DNA of 64,000 nucleotides from DASWNP01 sp036399175 (GCA_036399175.1 DASWNP010000046.1:248001-312000); one strand, 5' to 3'; numbered from the stretch's first letter, positions 44,551 to 52,987 are shown. The notes: generated by a model from the sequence alone, not told the origin. A program made the numbers and translations.

Positions 44551-45852
44551 CTATAGAACTTTTTCAGCGAAGCGTCGATAAACGCTTCGCCCGGCGACGA
44601 TGGTGGCGACGGGCGCGCCGCGCATCGTCCAGCCGTCGAAGGGGGTGTTGCGGCTGCGGGATTTGGAGCGGGCGACATCGAACGTCCATTCGAGGTCGGG
44701 GTCGAGGATAGTCACGTCGGCGTGTGCGCCCTTGCGGAGCGTGCCGCGATTTTCGAGATTGAAGATGCGCGCGGGGTTGACCGAGCAAAGCTCGACGAGG
44801 CGCTCCAAACCTATCACGCCTCGATTGACGAGACGGTCGAGCGCGAGCCCGACGGCAGTTTCGAGTCCAGTAATTCCAAAAGGCGCCTGGTCGAACTCCA
44901 GAGCTTTCTCGTCGGCATGATGCGGTGCGTGGTCGGTGGCGATGGCGTCGATAGTTCCGTCGGCTAAGGCTTCGAGAATCGCTTCGCGGTGTTCGCGGCT
45001 GCGAAGCGGCGGGTTCATCTTGAAATTGGTGTCGTAGCCTTCGACGCATTCGTCCGTGAGCGTCCAATGATGCGGCGCGACTTCGCAGGTCACACTCGCG
45101 CCGCGCTCTTTAGCTCGACGCACGGCTTCGAGCGCGCCTCGCGTCGAGATGTGAGCCAGGTGCACGCGCGCGCCCGTCAGCTCGGCCAGAGCGCAATCGC
45201 GCATCGCGTCCGCCTCTTCGGCCAGAGCCGGGATGCCGCGCAAGCCCAGACGCAGAGACCAGCTTCCCTCGTGCATCACGCCGCCCGCCGCGAGCGAGCG
45301 GTCTTCGCAGTGATCCATCAACGTCAAATCGAAGCCGCGCGCATACTCCAGAGCGCGCCGCATCATCCCCGTCGAAGGCACTGGACGCCCGTCGTCCGAT
45401 ACGGCAACTATCCCCGCGCGCTTCATCTCGCCCATCTCGGCCAGCTCAGCGCCCTTCGAGCCCTTCGTAATCGCGCCGACCGGAAAGACGTTCGCCAGCC
45501 CCACGCTCGCCGCCTGCTCGACGATAAAACTCGTCACCGCCGGATTATCGTTGACCGGGTCGGTGTTCGGCATCGCGCAGACGCTCGTCCAACCACCCGC
45601 CACTGCCGCCGCCGCCCCGCTCGCAATCGTCTCCTTATACTCCTGCCCCGGCTCGCGCAGATGAACGTGCAAATCTATAAACCCCGGCGCGACGACCAAC
45701 CCCGTCGCATCGAGCACCTCCGCGCCCTCCGGCACACTCTCGCTCGTCTCAAGCAAACCGGCCACACGCCCGTCTTCGATGAACACATGCCGCCCGCCGT
45801 TAATTCCCTGCGTCGGGTCAATCACGTAACCATTGGCAATCAGCAATCTCAT
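44551..45852 (-). CDS. pyrC: Dihydroorotase
   Basis: 433 residues, class I type. Metal-binding DLHVHLREPGQEYKETI near the N-terminus, then GGWTSVCAMPNTDPVND, HCEDRSL, VHLAHISTRGALE, VTCEVAPHH, and the signature ATDHAPHHADEK followed by GITGLETAVGLALDRLV. It closes carbamoyl-aspartate to dihydroorotate. It is the last gene of pyrR-pyrB-pyrC on the minus strand. The ATG at 45852 is preferred over a TTG nine bases earlier. A repeat array fills the pyrB-pyrC gap. Confidence 0.94.
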   Translation of the reverse strand: MRLLIANGYVIDPTQGINGGRHVFIEDGRVAGLLETSESVPEGAEVLDATGLVVAPGFIDLHVHLREPGQEYKETIASGAAAAVAGGWTSVCAMPNTDPVNDNPAVTSFIVEQAASVGLANVFPVGAITKGSKGAELAEMGEMKRAGIVAVSDDGRPVPSTGMMRRALEYARGFDLTLMDHCEDRSLAAGGVMHEGSWSLRLGLRGIPALAEEADAMRDCALAELTGARVHLAHISTRGALEAVRRAKERGASVTCEVAPHHWTLTDECVEGYDTNFKMNPPLRSREHREAILEALADGTIDAIATDHAPHHADEKALEFDQAPFGITGLETAVGLALDRLVNRGVIGLERLVELCSVNPARIFNLENRGTLRKGAHADVTILDPDLEWTFDVARSKSRSRNTPFDGWTMRGAPVATIVAGRSVYRRFAEKVL

Positions 45853-45867
45853 ATCGGTCAACTAAAA

Positions 45868-45991
45868 AGTCTGGAGTCTAAAGTCTGGAGTCTGGAGTCA
45901 GAATTGTTGAATCGGGAATCAGCAATCGCTTATCAGAAACAGTTTCATTCAGACTCCAGACTCCAGACTCTAGACTTTAGACTCCAGACTC
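45868..45991. repeat. Inverted heptanucleotide array (AGTCTGG), same word family as 22589
   Basis: Left arm 45868-45903: AGTCTGG, AGTCTAA, AGTCTGG, AGTCTGG, AGTCAGA. Right arm 45949-45991: GACTCCA repeats with GACTCTA and GACTTTA variants. The pyrB stop codon and last four codons (ESGV) are inside the right arm. Confidence 0.85.
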
Positions 45992-47098
45992 TTTCTCCGA
46001 GTGCACGGCGCTCAGAGCGCCGACGGCTTTGAGCGGTTCTTCGAGTGGAGCGGGCTGTTGTTTCGGCTGCGGGGCGACGTTTGGCTGCGCGATGTTTATC
46101 GAGAGTGGCGCGGGGGCGGGCGTGCCGCCCGCGAGCAGGTAGAGCACGGCCATGCGGATGGCGAGGCCGTTTGCGACCTGTTCGAGGATGAGCGAACGCG
46201 TGGGGTCGTCGGCCACGTCGGATGCTATTTCGATGCCGCGATTCATCGGCCCCGGGTGCATGACGATAGCGTCCGGCGCGGCGTGGCTCAGTCGCCGCAG
46301 GTTCAGGCCGTAATGAACGGCGTACTCTCGCAGGGAAGGAAGGAAGGCCGCGTCCTGACGCTCGCGCTGGATGCGCAAGACCATCACCACGTCAGCGCCG
46401 TCAATCGCATCCTCGATGCGCGGCTCTATGCTCAAAAGGCTCGGGGCGCGCGTGCTCTGCTCATCTTCCGGGTTCTGCTCATCTTCGACGAGCGTCGCAA
46501 ACTCGGGCGGCAGGAGCGTTCCGGGCCCTGCGAGCGCGACGCGTGCGCCGAGCTTCGTCAGAAGGTGCGCGTTCGAGCGCGCCACGCGCGAATGGAGAAT
46601 ATCTCCGAGGATGGCTACCTTCAGACCCTCTATGCGCCCCTTATGCTGACGGATGGTGAGCGCGTCGAGGAGCGCCTGCGTCGGGTGCTCGTGCGAGCCG
46701 TCGCCCGCGTTGACGATTGACGCGCTACAGATGCGCGCCAGCGCGTGCGGCGCGCCCGCCGACGGGTGACGAATCACAATCAGGTCGGGCGACATCGCTT
46801 CGAGGTTGCGCGCCGTATCGAGCAGCGTCTCGCCTTTCGTGACGCTCGACGTGGCCGCGCTGATGTTGATGACATCGGCGGAGAGACGTTTGCCCGCAAT
46901 CTCGAAGGAGGTGCGCGTGCGCGTCGAGGGCTCGAAGAAGAGATTGATGACCGTGCGACCGCGAAGGGCGGGGACTTTCTTGATGTCGCGCTGCGAAATC
47001 TCACGCAGACTCTCAGCCGTGTCGAGCAGATGCACTATCTCTGCGGCTGAAAGCTCGCGTATGCCCAGCAGATGTTTATGCACGAGTCCGGTCTTCAT
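45977..47098 (-). CDS. pyrB: Aspartate carbamoyltransferase catalytic subunit
   Basis: 373 residues. FEPSTRTRTSFEIAGKRL and SSVTKGETLLDTARNL (carbamoyl-phosphate site), GDGSHEHPTQALLDALTI, LRIQRERQD and MHPGPMNRGIEI. It joins carbamoyl phosphate and aspartate. The length exceeds the usual 305-315 residues because of a 45-residue Pro/Ala/Gln-rich C-terminal extension (from about residue 325) whose last codons come from a repeat array. There is no pyrI. The start has AAGGG just upstream. An intrinsic terminator lies between pyrR and this gene, suggesting attenuation. Confidence 0.95.
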   Translation of the reverse strand: MKTGLVHKHLLGIRELSAAEIVHLLDTAESLREISQRDIKKVPALRGRTVINLFFEPSTRTRTSFEIAGKRLSADVINISAATSSVTKGETLLDTARNLEAMSPDLIVIRHPSAGAPHALARICSASIVNAGDGSHEHPTQALLDALTIRQHKGRIEGLKVAILGDILHSRVARSNAHLLTKLGARVALAGPGTLLPPEFATLVEDEQNPEDEQSTRAPSLLSIEPRIEDAIDGADVVMVLRIQRERQDAAFLPSLREYAVHYGLNLRRLSHAAPDAIVMHPGPMNRGIEIASDVADDPTRSLILEQVANGLAIRMAVLYLLAGGTPAPAPLSINIAQPNVAPQPKQQPAPLEEPLKAVGALSAVHSEKESGV

Positions 47099-47101
47099 CC
47101 C

Positions 47102-47112
47102 TTGTCCGCAAC
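47102..47112 (-). promoter_or_regulatory. 11-base element TTGTCCGCAAC upstream of pyrB
   Basis: Identical to an element at 47788-47798 upstream of pyrR; on the transcribed strand both read GTTGCGGACAA. A common control site, for example for PyrR on RNA, is possible. Confidence 0.35.
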
Positions 47113-47125
47113 CTTCTCCGCATAC

Positions 47126-47153
47126 AAAAAAAGCGGCCACTTCCGGTGGCCGC
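47126..47153 (-). terminator. Intrinsic terminator/attenuator between pyrR and pyrB
   Basis: Read on the minus strand, GCGGCCAC, a 5-base loop, GTGGCCGC and a run of seven T begin two bases after the pyrR stop, 28 bases before pyrB. Known PyrR proteins regulate such terminators in response to UMP. Confidence 0.85.
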
Positions 47154-47155
47154 CT

Positions 47156-47722
47156 TCAATCGCTCCCGTCCGAGGGTCGCTCGACGATGGCGACGCCCTC
47201 TTCCCCGTCGAAATCGTCGAGCATCACCTTGATAATCTCGCTCTTCTTCGTCGGCACAAACTTCCCTACGAAGTCTGCCTGAATCGGCAGCTCACGATGC
47301 TCCTTGCCTCTATCGACGAGCACGGCGAGCTGCACGCGGCGGGGTCTGCCGAAATCTATCAACTGGTCGAGCGCCGCGCGAATCGTCCGACCCGTATAAA
47401 GCACGTCGTCGATGAGCAGCACGTTCTTACCCTCGACATCCACCGGCAGTACCGTCCGGTTGACGACCGGATTCGCGCCCACCGTCGAGAGGTCGTCGCG
47501 GTAGAGCGTGATGTCCACGACTCCGACCGGCGGTCGCTCGCCCTCCAAATCCGCAATCTTATCGGCGAGGCGATTCGCCAGAGGCACGCCGCGCCTCTGA
47601 ATCCCAATCAGATACAGATGCCCCGCGCCGTGATTGTCCTCGACAATCTCGGAGGCCAGCCTCGCCAGCGCGCGATTAATCCGCGCCCCGTCCATAATGC
47701 GTGCCTTTTCGACGAATTCCAT
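47156..47722 (-). CDS. pyrR: Bifunctional pyr operon regulator / uracil phosphoribosyltransferase PyrR
   Basis: 188 residues from the ATG at 47722. The type I PRTase PRPP loop NVLLIDDVLYTGRTIRAALD and the PyrR-specific LYLIGIQRRGVPLANRL and IQADFVGKFVPTKKSEIIKV are present. In Bacillus it binds pyr mRNA with UMP to favour termination; in mycobacteria it acts on translation. It is the first gene of the minus-strand pyr operon. The intrinsic terminator directly after its stop, before pyrB, is consistent with attenuation control. Confidence 0.93.
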   Translation of the reverse strand: MEFVEKARIMDGARINRALARLASEIVEDNHGAGHLYLIGIQRRGVPLANRLADKIADLEGERPPVGVVDITLYRDDLSTVGANPVVNRTVLPVDVEGKNVLLIDDVLYTGRTIRAALDQLIDFGRPRRVQLAVLVDRGKEHRELPIQADFVGKFVPTKKSEIIKVMLDDFDGEEGVAIVERPSDGSD

Positions 47723-47787
47723 CGGCGCGGATACTAACACAGAGCCCGACGCCGACGGAAGAGAGGCAGCTGTAAATGGAATCATAT

Positions 47788-47798
47788 TTTGTCCGCAA
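47788..47798 (-). promoter_or_regulatory. 11-base element TTGTCCGCAAC upstream of pyrR
   Basis: Second copy of the element before pyrB, about 66 bases upstream of the pyrR start codon. Confidence 0.35.
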
Positions 47799-47895
47799 CG
47801 GGCGCGATATACTTCCATTTTGCCCCGGACAGAATATGCTTTAGCCTAGATAAGCATACAAACATAGAACATACTTCTAGGGACTATTATTTTCA

Positions 47896-48156
47896 TTAGC
47901 TGTTTGGTGCGGCAAAAACGATATTACGCGCCTTAGCCGTAGAAGATAAGAGTTTTGGTGTATCCTGCTCAGGTAAATTTTTGAGGTCAATTTGTCCGCA
48001 GCCTAACTCAAACGCGGTCTTAATGTCCCTACCGTAGCCTAAAGCTTGATAGAACGCGGCGGCAAAATTAATCGCCGCAGAATCGGAGATTATATTAGAC
48101 ATTCCGATAAGAGCCTTGCTCTGTAAGAACGTGCAAACGTAAATTTGCCCACTCAC
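47896..48156 (-). pseudogene. C-terminal remnant of a CHAT/caspase-like domain protein
   Basis: About 85 codons. The core ALIGMSNIISDSAAINFAAAFYQALGYGR followed by DIKTAFELGCGQIDL is the typical end of CHAT (caspase-like) domains found in bacterial effector proteins. The catalytic His/Cys part is missing. The fragment stops at the left edge of the IS4-like element. Removing the element and one target copy puts a TAA just upstream in frame, so the gene was already damaged or decayed further afterwards. Confidence 0.6.
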
Positions 48157-48162
48157 TTATGA
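48154..48162. repeat. Target-site duplication of the IS4-like element, left copy
   Basis: CACTTATGA, identical to 50402-50410. Confidence 0.85.
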
Positions 48163-48279
48163 CTGACCGCTTATCACTTTTGGGGAGCCATCAACCACTT
48201 GAACATCCTCAGGCGCGGCGGCGGTAAGTGCTCACGCACGAACTTGGCTGTTAGTTTCACTCGTGCGGCTACTGTTTGC

Positions 48280-48284
48280 CAGTA
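48280..48284. repeat. Target-site duplication of the IS982-like element, left copy
   Basis: CAGTA, repeated at 49290-49294. Confidence 0.75.
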
Positions 48285-49289
48285 ACGCGATGTGCAAGTT
48301 TTAATGAACTAACAACTCAGCTAAACGCAAAGGCTCATAGCCCTGCGCTCGATTCAGAACAATAGCTGTCGTATGCGCCAACACTTTGCGCAACAAACGA
48401 GAGGCCAAGTGCCACATGTCTCTCGCCCACACACGCTTGATAGAAAAGCGTTCGGCCAACTGGCTGAAGACCGTCTCGATCCGGTAGCGGATGCGACTGA
48501 TGATGCGACTGCGCTCAGGTCGCGGGTCACGGCTGGCTTTGCGAAACGGCACAATCATCTCAACCCCTTGCCCGCGCAAATGTTCATGCAACTCCGGCTT
48601 CCAGTAGTTGCGATCTGCGAGGCAGCACCCGGCGGTCTGCTCCACCAATTCTTCGAGCAACGCCATGTCCGAGACCTCAGCCGAGACAACGCTCAAGCGT
48701 GTAATGACTCCCGGCCAAGCCACTCGCACATGAAGGCGAAAGCCGTAGAAGGTGGCTTTCAGCGAATGGTCTCGTCCGAACCCTGCCTCTGCACGAAAGC
48801 TGCGCCGCCGGGGCGCTCGCGCAAAGCGGCAGACGGCCATCGGGAAACTATCAATCAAAGCCCAGCTTGGGTCACAACCTGTCTGCGGCAGCAAGTGTTG
48901 CCAAAGTCTTTCTTTGATTCTCCAGAGATTGGCCGCCTGGCGCACAAATGTGGTGCGATGCACCTTCAAGAGAGCGGGAAAGAAGTGGCCGTAGTGGCGG
49001 CGAAAGTAGCTGAACAGTTGCGTATCACAGGAGAGTCCGAGATATTCGCCAATAATCTCGATGGTCAGCACCTCAGAGTCCGAAAGCATAGGCTGCGGCC
49101 CACGCCTTCGCAGTCTGGATTGTGCCAGGCTGTGGCGCAAACAATCGTCAACCAGACAGAAGACAGCTATAATCAGAGAGTCCAAGTCCATCAGACACCT
49201 CCTAAAAGGGAAAGTTGAGCACTTCCATTTTAAGGGTGTTGTGGCTTGGACTTTCAAGTTTTCAATGAGCTAAAACTTGCACATCGCGT
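48285..49289. mobile_element. IS982-family-like insertion sequence, apparently intact
   Basis: 1005 bp, bounded by perfect 19-bp inverted repeats (ACGCGATGTGCAAGTTTTA at 48285-48303 and its complement at 49271-49289) and a 5-bp duplication CAGTA. It carries one complete transposase gene. It is inserted in the 3' part of the IS4-like transposase gene. Confidence 0.9.
48301..49191 (-). CDS. IS982-family-like transposase
   Basis: 296 residues from the ATG at 49191 with a perfect AGGAGG. The opening MDLDSLIIAVFCLVDD and LSDSEVLTIEIIGEYLGL, then FSYFRRHYGHFFPAL, are typical of IS982. DDE-type acidic residues are visible in ALIDSFPMAVC, in CCLADRNYW, and in the C-terminal RYRIETVFSQLAERF. The TAA stop falls inside the left inverted repeat. 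The frame has no stop or shift, so the element may be active. Confidence 0.88.
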   Translation of the reverse strand: MDLDSLIIAVFCLVDDCLRHSLAQSRLRRRGPQPMLSDSEVLTIEIIGEYLGLSCDTQLFSYFRRHYGHFFPALLKVHRTTFVRQAANLWRIKERLWQHLLPQTGCDPSWALIDSFPMAVCRFARAPRRRSFRAEAGFGRDHSLKATFYGFRLHVRVAWPGVITRLSVVSAEVSDMALLEELVEQTAGCCLADRNYWKPELHEHLRGQGVEMIVPFRKASRDPRPERSRIISRIRYRIETVFSQLAERFSIKRVWARDMWHLASRLLRKVLAHTTAIVLNRAQGYEPLRLAELLVH

Positions 49290-50302
49290 CAGTAGTAAGA
49301 GCCGACGCGCGCCAAAGACAGCCGCGCACCCTTCTGCTTACTCATCAGCCGCACCTTCGGCTCCACTTCCTCAACCGCGCGCCCCACCGCAGTCCACAAA
49401 AGCAGTGCCACTGCGATGAGCAGATACATCCGCTCGACATACTCTGCTTTCTGGAACTGTGTCCACTTGAGCTTCATCCCGAAATGCACGCCCTTCGTGT
49501 CGCGGAACTGTTCTTCGATGCCCATCCTTCTGTCGTAGAGAGCCACTACCTTCGACACTCTGTTAGTGAGATTCGTCGCCAGCCACCACGCTTCTTTCGC
49601 GCCCTCAGCCCACAGGCCAATGACTCTGACTCTGACCAGCTAATCCGCTCTCAACTCAACAAGTCCGAGGTCTATTCTCTGGCCCGGCGCAAGAGTTAGA
49701 GATTTGAGCAAACACGTGCGCTCCGGCAGGTGAACCGTCACGTCTCGGTGCAGGCGCACCACGAACTGCTGCCGCAACTCCAGGAGACGCTCCAGCCAAC
49801 GGACGCGGTGAAATCCCCGGTCGCAGAGCCACACGGCACACACTTCGGTTGCTCGGAGGCGGTCAACTGCCAAGCGTAGGAAAGCCTCTTCCCAGAGGTT
49901 CTGTGAGCGGGCGAGGCTTCTTTTGTGGCAAGCCGAGACAGCCACGGGTACAGAGCGCGTGCCCGTGCAAACACTGGCTGTCAGTACCGAGAAGCGGTCT
50001 TGCCACGCCGTCCAGTCCAGCGCCAGCAAAACCTGCTGTTTACGTCCGCCGAGCAGGCGCAGGAGTTGTTCAGTCAACAGCCAATTATCGAAGCGTTCGT
50101 TGCGCAGGAAGCGATACAGGCGGGTCAAAGCAGAGCCCAACTGCACCGCAGTCAGACAGGAGAGTTGACCGGCGATGGCGAAACTACTGGCTTGAGAGGC
50201 TTGGCAGAGCGCGACGACTAAGGCGGCGCAGGTCTTTTGTTGAGAACGGCGAAAAGGTCTTAACAGAGAAGCGAGGATGGGGTAATGTTGCAGCGGGTTC
50301 AT
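49289..50302 (-). pseudogene. IS4-family transposase, broken by an in-frame TAG and by the IS982-like insertion
   Basis: The frame opens at 50302 (MNPLQHYPILASLL) and shows DDE motifs LALDWTAWQDRF and WLCDRGFHRV. A TAG at 49640-49642 interrupts it after residue 220, but the same frame continues (LVRVRVIGLW...) into the YREK signature YDRRMGIEEQFRDTKG near 49520. It then ends in SYY plus a TGA made at the nested insertion. The missing last 38 codons (WQTVAARVKL...APQK) lie beyond the insertion at 48163-48284. Confidence 0.88.
49290..49294. repeat. Target-site duplication of the IS982-like element, right copy
   Basis: CAGTA. Confidence 0.75.
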
Positions 50303-50401
50303 GGCTCTGTCTCCGGTGAAAGTTAGGCTTCGACACCCAAACTTCTACCACAGAGCGGTGAACCCATCATTATTCCTCCTCTAAAAGTGATAAGCGGTCA
50401 G

Positions 50402-50410
50402 CACTTATGA
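50402..50410. repeat. Target-site duplication of the IS4-like element, right copy
   Basis: CACTTATGA. Confidence 0.85.
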
Positions 50411-50413
50411 GCG

Positions 50414-50442
50414 TTGACATCTTTCTTCAAGTGGAATACTGT
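50414..50442 (+). promoter_or_regulatory. Possible promoter for the DUF4062 gene, just outside the IS end
   Basis: Perfect TTGACA at 50414-50419, 17-base spacer, weak -10 TACTGT at 50437-50442. It starts 13 bases outside the IS4-like element and 109 bases before the next gene. Confidence 0.4.
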
Positions 50443-50550
50443 GCCCGCGTTTTGCGCAACCCTTTGCTGTTAACAAAAGCCTTACACTTGTTAGCTTCTC
50501 ACTCCAACTTTTCACAAGCGTTGATTCTTCGCGCGGATCACTGACAGCAG

Positions 50551-51930
50551 ATGAGAAAAAGAAAACCTAAGATATTCATTAGCTCTACGGTCTTCGATTT
50601 GGAAGATGCTAGAGGGGCACTCAAGCATCTCTTAGAAAGAGATTATGGGCTCACGGTTTACGCCTCTGAGTCTCCTGATTTCCCAATAATGAATAATAAA
50701 CATTCTTATGATATTTGCTTGGAAAGGCTTAAGGAATGTGATCTCGTCATTGCGTTGATTGATAAGAGGTACGGCGGCACTTACGAAATGAACGGCAAAA
50801 CCCCCATTTCAGTTACGAGGAAAGAATTAAGGGTTGCGCAGGAAAAGAATATTCCGGTCTGGACATTCGTACGCACTGAGACATGGGACGAGAGAAAGAA
50901 GTTCAAGGATTTTGCAAAGGCAAACAAGTCAGCAGCAAAAAAGAGAGTGTCAGACGAGCAACTGTTTCAGGAATTCAAAGCGAGTTATGGGTCAAGAGTT
51001 GACTCTAATTACGTTTTTGATTTTATCGATGAAATCACTAGATTTAAGAAGTCGAATTGGATCTTTAATCAATTCGGAACGTCGTTCGACCTACTTATGA
51101 TAACCGGACAGCAGTTCATACATTTTCTACAAGATTTTTACTCGAATAATCTGTTGTTTGTAGGCACAAATGAGGTTTTCGAGATGCCAGATATGTTCCA
51201 GCAATATTTAAGCAGGGTCGGGAAGTATAAAGACGCGAATTTAATGTCTTTATCAATTTATATGAGGCTCATGACCGAGGGGGCTTCTTATATGCCGAGA
51301 GCCATAATTGAACTCCAAGATATAGGTGACCGAGTTTTTAACAACTTTATTAAAGACTTTGATGAAAGGGCGAATGACGCCCTTTCTAGGCGTAATAGAT
51401 CAAACAAAATATTTATCACGGACACAACGATGGAAACTGTAAATCCAGATGTCTGGAGGAATTCAAAGTATCATAGAAAAATCCTTGAAGCCTCTGAAAG
51501 ATTGGCTACGAAGTACAATTTGCGGTACGTGAAATACTTAAGAGTTCTTGTTTTGTTCGAGCCCCATAAAGCACTCGCGGATCAAGAATGGATAAAGTCG
51601 CTCGACTTTTTAATTAGATTTCACAAAAGGACGGGAATAAAACTTGGTCTCTGTTGGAGAATCGTGCTGCCATCGCAATTCGATGATCGATTATTGAACT
51701 TTTATCTGATTCCCGATGAACTGGTGGCGCTGTGGGATCCAACTTCGGTGATGGCATTTGAGTTTAATAAGAGGCAAAGCTCTCGAATAGTGGGTGATTT
51801 TACAGAGCTATATCAAATGATTCTGGAATCTTGTAACCGGAAACATGGTGGATTTTGGGTCGAGAAAAATATGACGATCAATGATGTCATCAAAGAAATC
51901 TCTAGTTTGATGGATTCCCTTACTGAATAA
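50551..51930 (+). CDS. DUF4062 domain-containing protein
   Basis: 459 residues with much lower GC than the chromosome average. The N-terminus KIFISSTVFDLEDARGALKHLL, then PIMNNKHSYDICLERLKECDLVIALIDKRYGG, is the DUF4062 pattern, a TIR/deoxyribosyltransferase-like sensor fold found in STAND ATPases and defence proteins. The remaining 330 residues are helical with no NACHT or NB-ARC motif, so this is a stand-alone DUF4062 protein with an unrecognised C-terminal domain. It lies beside IS elements and a CHAT remnant, suggesting a degraded defence island. Start ATG has only a weak ribosome site. Confidence 0.75.
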   Translation: MRKRKPKIFISSTVFDLEDARGALKHLLERDYGLTVYASESPDFPIMNNKHSYDICLERLKECDLVIALIDKRYGGTYEMNGKTPISVTRKELRVAQEKNIPVWTFVRTETWDERKKFKDFAKANKSAAKKRVSDEQLFQEFKASYGSRVDSNYVFDFIDEITRFKKSNWIFNQFGTSFDLLMITGQQFIHFLQDFYSNNLLFVGTNEVFEMPDMFQQYLSRVGKYKDANLMSLSIYMRLMTEGASYMPRAIIELQDIGDRVFNNFIKDFDERANDALSRRNRSNKIFITDTTMETVNPDVWRNSKYHRKILEASERLATKYNLRYVKYLRVLVLFEPHKALADQEWIKSLDFLIRFHKRTGIKLGLCWRIVLPSQFDDRLLNFYLIPDELVALWDPTSVMAFEFNKRQSSRIVGDFTELYQMILESCNRKHGGFWVEKNMTINDVIKEISSLMDSLTE

Positions 51931-52041
51931 ACTTTCTAAAACATACATAGAGAACTGATTGCGCTAATTTGTACAGAGATAGCCTCCTCTGTCGAGATGC
52001 GATGATCCTTTCAGCGACCTTTACGAACGCCAAATGCTCCT

Positions 52042-52506
52042 TCAGCCTTTCCGGTTAAATCTGTTGGGCAGAGTGGCCTCAATGCGCAGCATCAATTTTT
52101 CCCTTAAATCAGAGGCATCCGTCCAGACGATGTGATTGTACTGGCGCGTGTCGAAGTGCAATTTCCCCACATCATCTTCGCGGCACGTCCAAATGACAGG
52201 CTTCCCCAACCCCATCGCGAACCCGGCTTCGAAGTAAACACCACCCCTCTGACCCGTAAAGTCTGCAACGAGAAGGCCGCTCTTACGAATCTCTGCAATA
52301 ATCCTGTCATCTATCTTTTCATTATGCTGTGAGAGGTAAATCCTTAAGGGAACATAGCCCGTTTGTTCAAGGGCTGGCTTCAAACCTTCTGACCAAGCAT
52401 CGTCGAGGTCCCGGCTGAACCACATTGCAACGAACGCCTGATTTGACTTAACTTCGTCCTTACGTAACTCACTTACGCGCTTCCACCCTTCCAAGCCGAG
52501 ACGCAC
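52042..52506 (-). CDS. Nucleoside 2-deoxyribosyltransferase/TIR-like small protein
   Basis: 154 residues. QAFVAMWFSRDLDDAWSEGLKPALEQTGY, then HNEKIDDRIIAEIRKSGLLVADFTGQRGGVYFEAGFAMGLGKPVIWTCR, then LHFDTRQYNHIVW. This is a common stand-alone family with a nucleotide-binding fold; the Glu in VYFEAG is at the catalytic position of deoxyribosyltransferases. It is related in fold to the proteins at 3991 and 50551. GC is lower than in surrounding core genes. It could be an NAD- or nucleotide-acting effector, but this is not shown. Confidence 0.65.
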   Translation of the reverse strand: MRLGLEGWKRVSELRKDEVKSNQAFVAMWFSRDLDDAWSEGLKPALEQTGYVPLRIYLSQHNEKIDDRIIAEIRKSGLLVADFTGQRGGVYFEAGFAMGLGKPVIWTCREDDVGKLHFDTRQYNHIVWTDASDLREKLMLRIEATLPNRFNRKG

Positions 52507-52555
52507 CCAATCCGCATCAGAGCCACATGTGGATTTCTTTTAAGAATGACTATAC

Positions 52556-52987
52556 TCAACAGCCGTAGCTCAAAGTTACCTTTTGTAAACTTAGGCACAT
52601 TCCGACAATGCAGACAATACGCCAAGCCTCGTCAAAATTGATAGGGTATATTCCACCTGAATGCGGATCAAGAGGCGCTTTTAGCCACGCGTGGGCGTCA
52701 ACCCCCTCACGGGCAGGCTTGCTGTCCACATCACATTGGCCGAACACAATTCCGATCTTGACTTCTGGTGCCCCCTCCAGCATCAAGGTAATGACTAGGA
52801 ATCCGTCAGGGAAATCACCTTCGTTATAAGGCGGTGTGTACCCACCCACGTCCATGACTCCGCCCTTGTATTCGCTGACAAGTCTTAGGATTTGTCCCGC
52901 AACGGCATTTGCAAACTTGTCGCTTGACTGTGGGCAATATGAGCCGACCCCGTAATAAGGGTAGCTGACGTTATTTTCTTTTGACAT
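52556..52987 (-). CDS. Hypothetical protein of the acquired island
   Basis: 143 residues, mixed alpha/beta composition, lower GC. It starts MSKENNVSYPYYGVGSYCPQ and has a conserved-looking VKIGIVFGQCDVDSKPAREG segment. No domain is recognised. It precedes the deoxyribosyltransferase-like gene on the same strand with a 49-base gap, so the two may form a unit. Confidence 0.5.
   Translation of the reverse strand: MSKENNVSYPYYGVGSYCPQSSDKFANAVAGQILRLVSEYKGGVMDVGGYTPPYNEGDFPDGFLVITLMLEGAPEVKIGIVFGQCDVDSKPAREGVDAHAWLKAPLDPHSGGIYPINFDEAWRIVCIVGMCLSLQKVTLSYGC

Larger units (their letters stand above)
48163..50401. mobile_element. IS4-family-like insertion sequence, inactivated and carrying a nested IS982-like element
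   Basis: Perfect 19-bp terminal inverted repeats (CTGACCGCTTATCACTTTT at 48163-48181, its complement at 50383-50401) and a 9-bp target duplication (CACTTATGA) define the ends. Without the nested 1005-bp element and its 5-bp duplication the element is about 1.23 kb. Its transposase gene carries an in-frame TAG and is cut by the nested insertion. Confidence 0.9.

Noticed and set aside
47896..48156. Intact small gene
   Set aside because: It contains only the end of a CHAT domain and stops at an IS border, so a remnant is the better reading.
49289..49558. Second open frame of the IS4-like transposase as an independent gene or frameshift product
   Set aside because: It is in the same frame as the upstream part and is separated only by one TAG, so it is the same gene.
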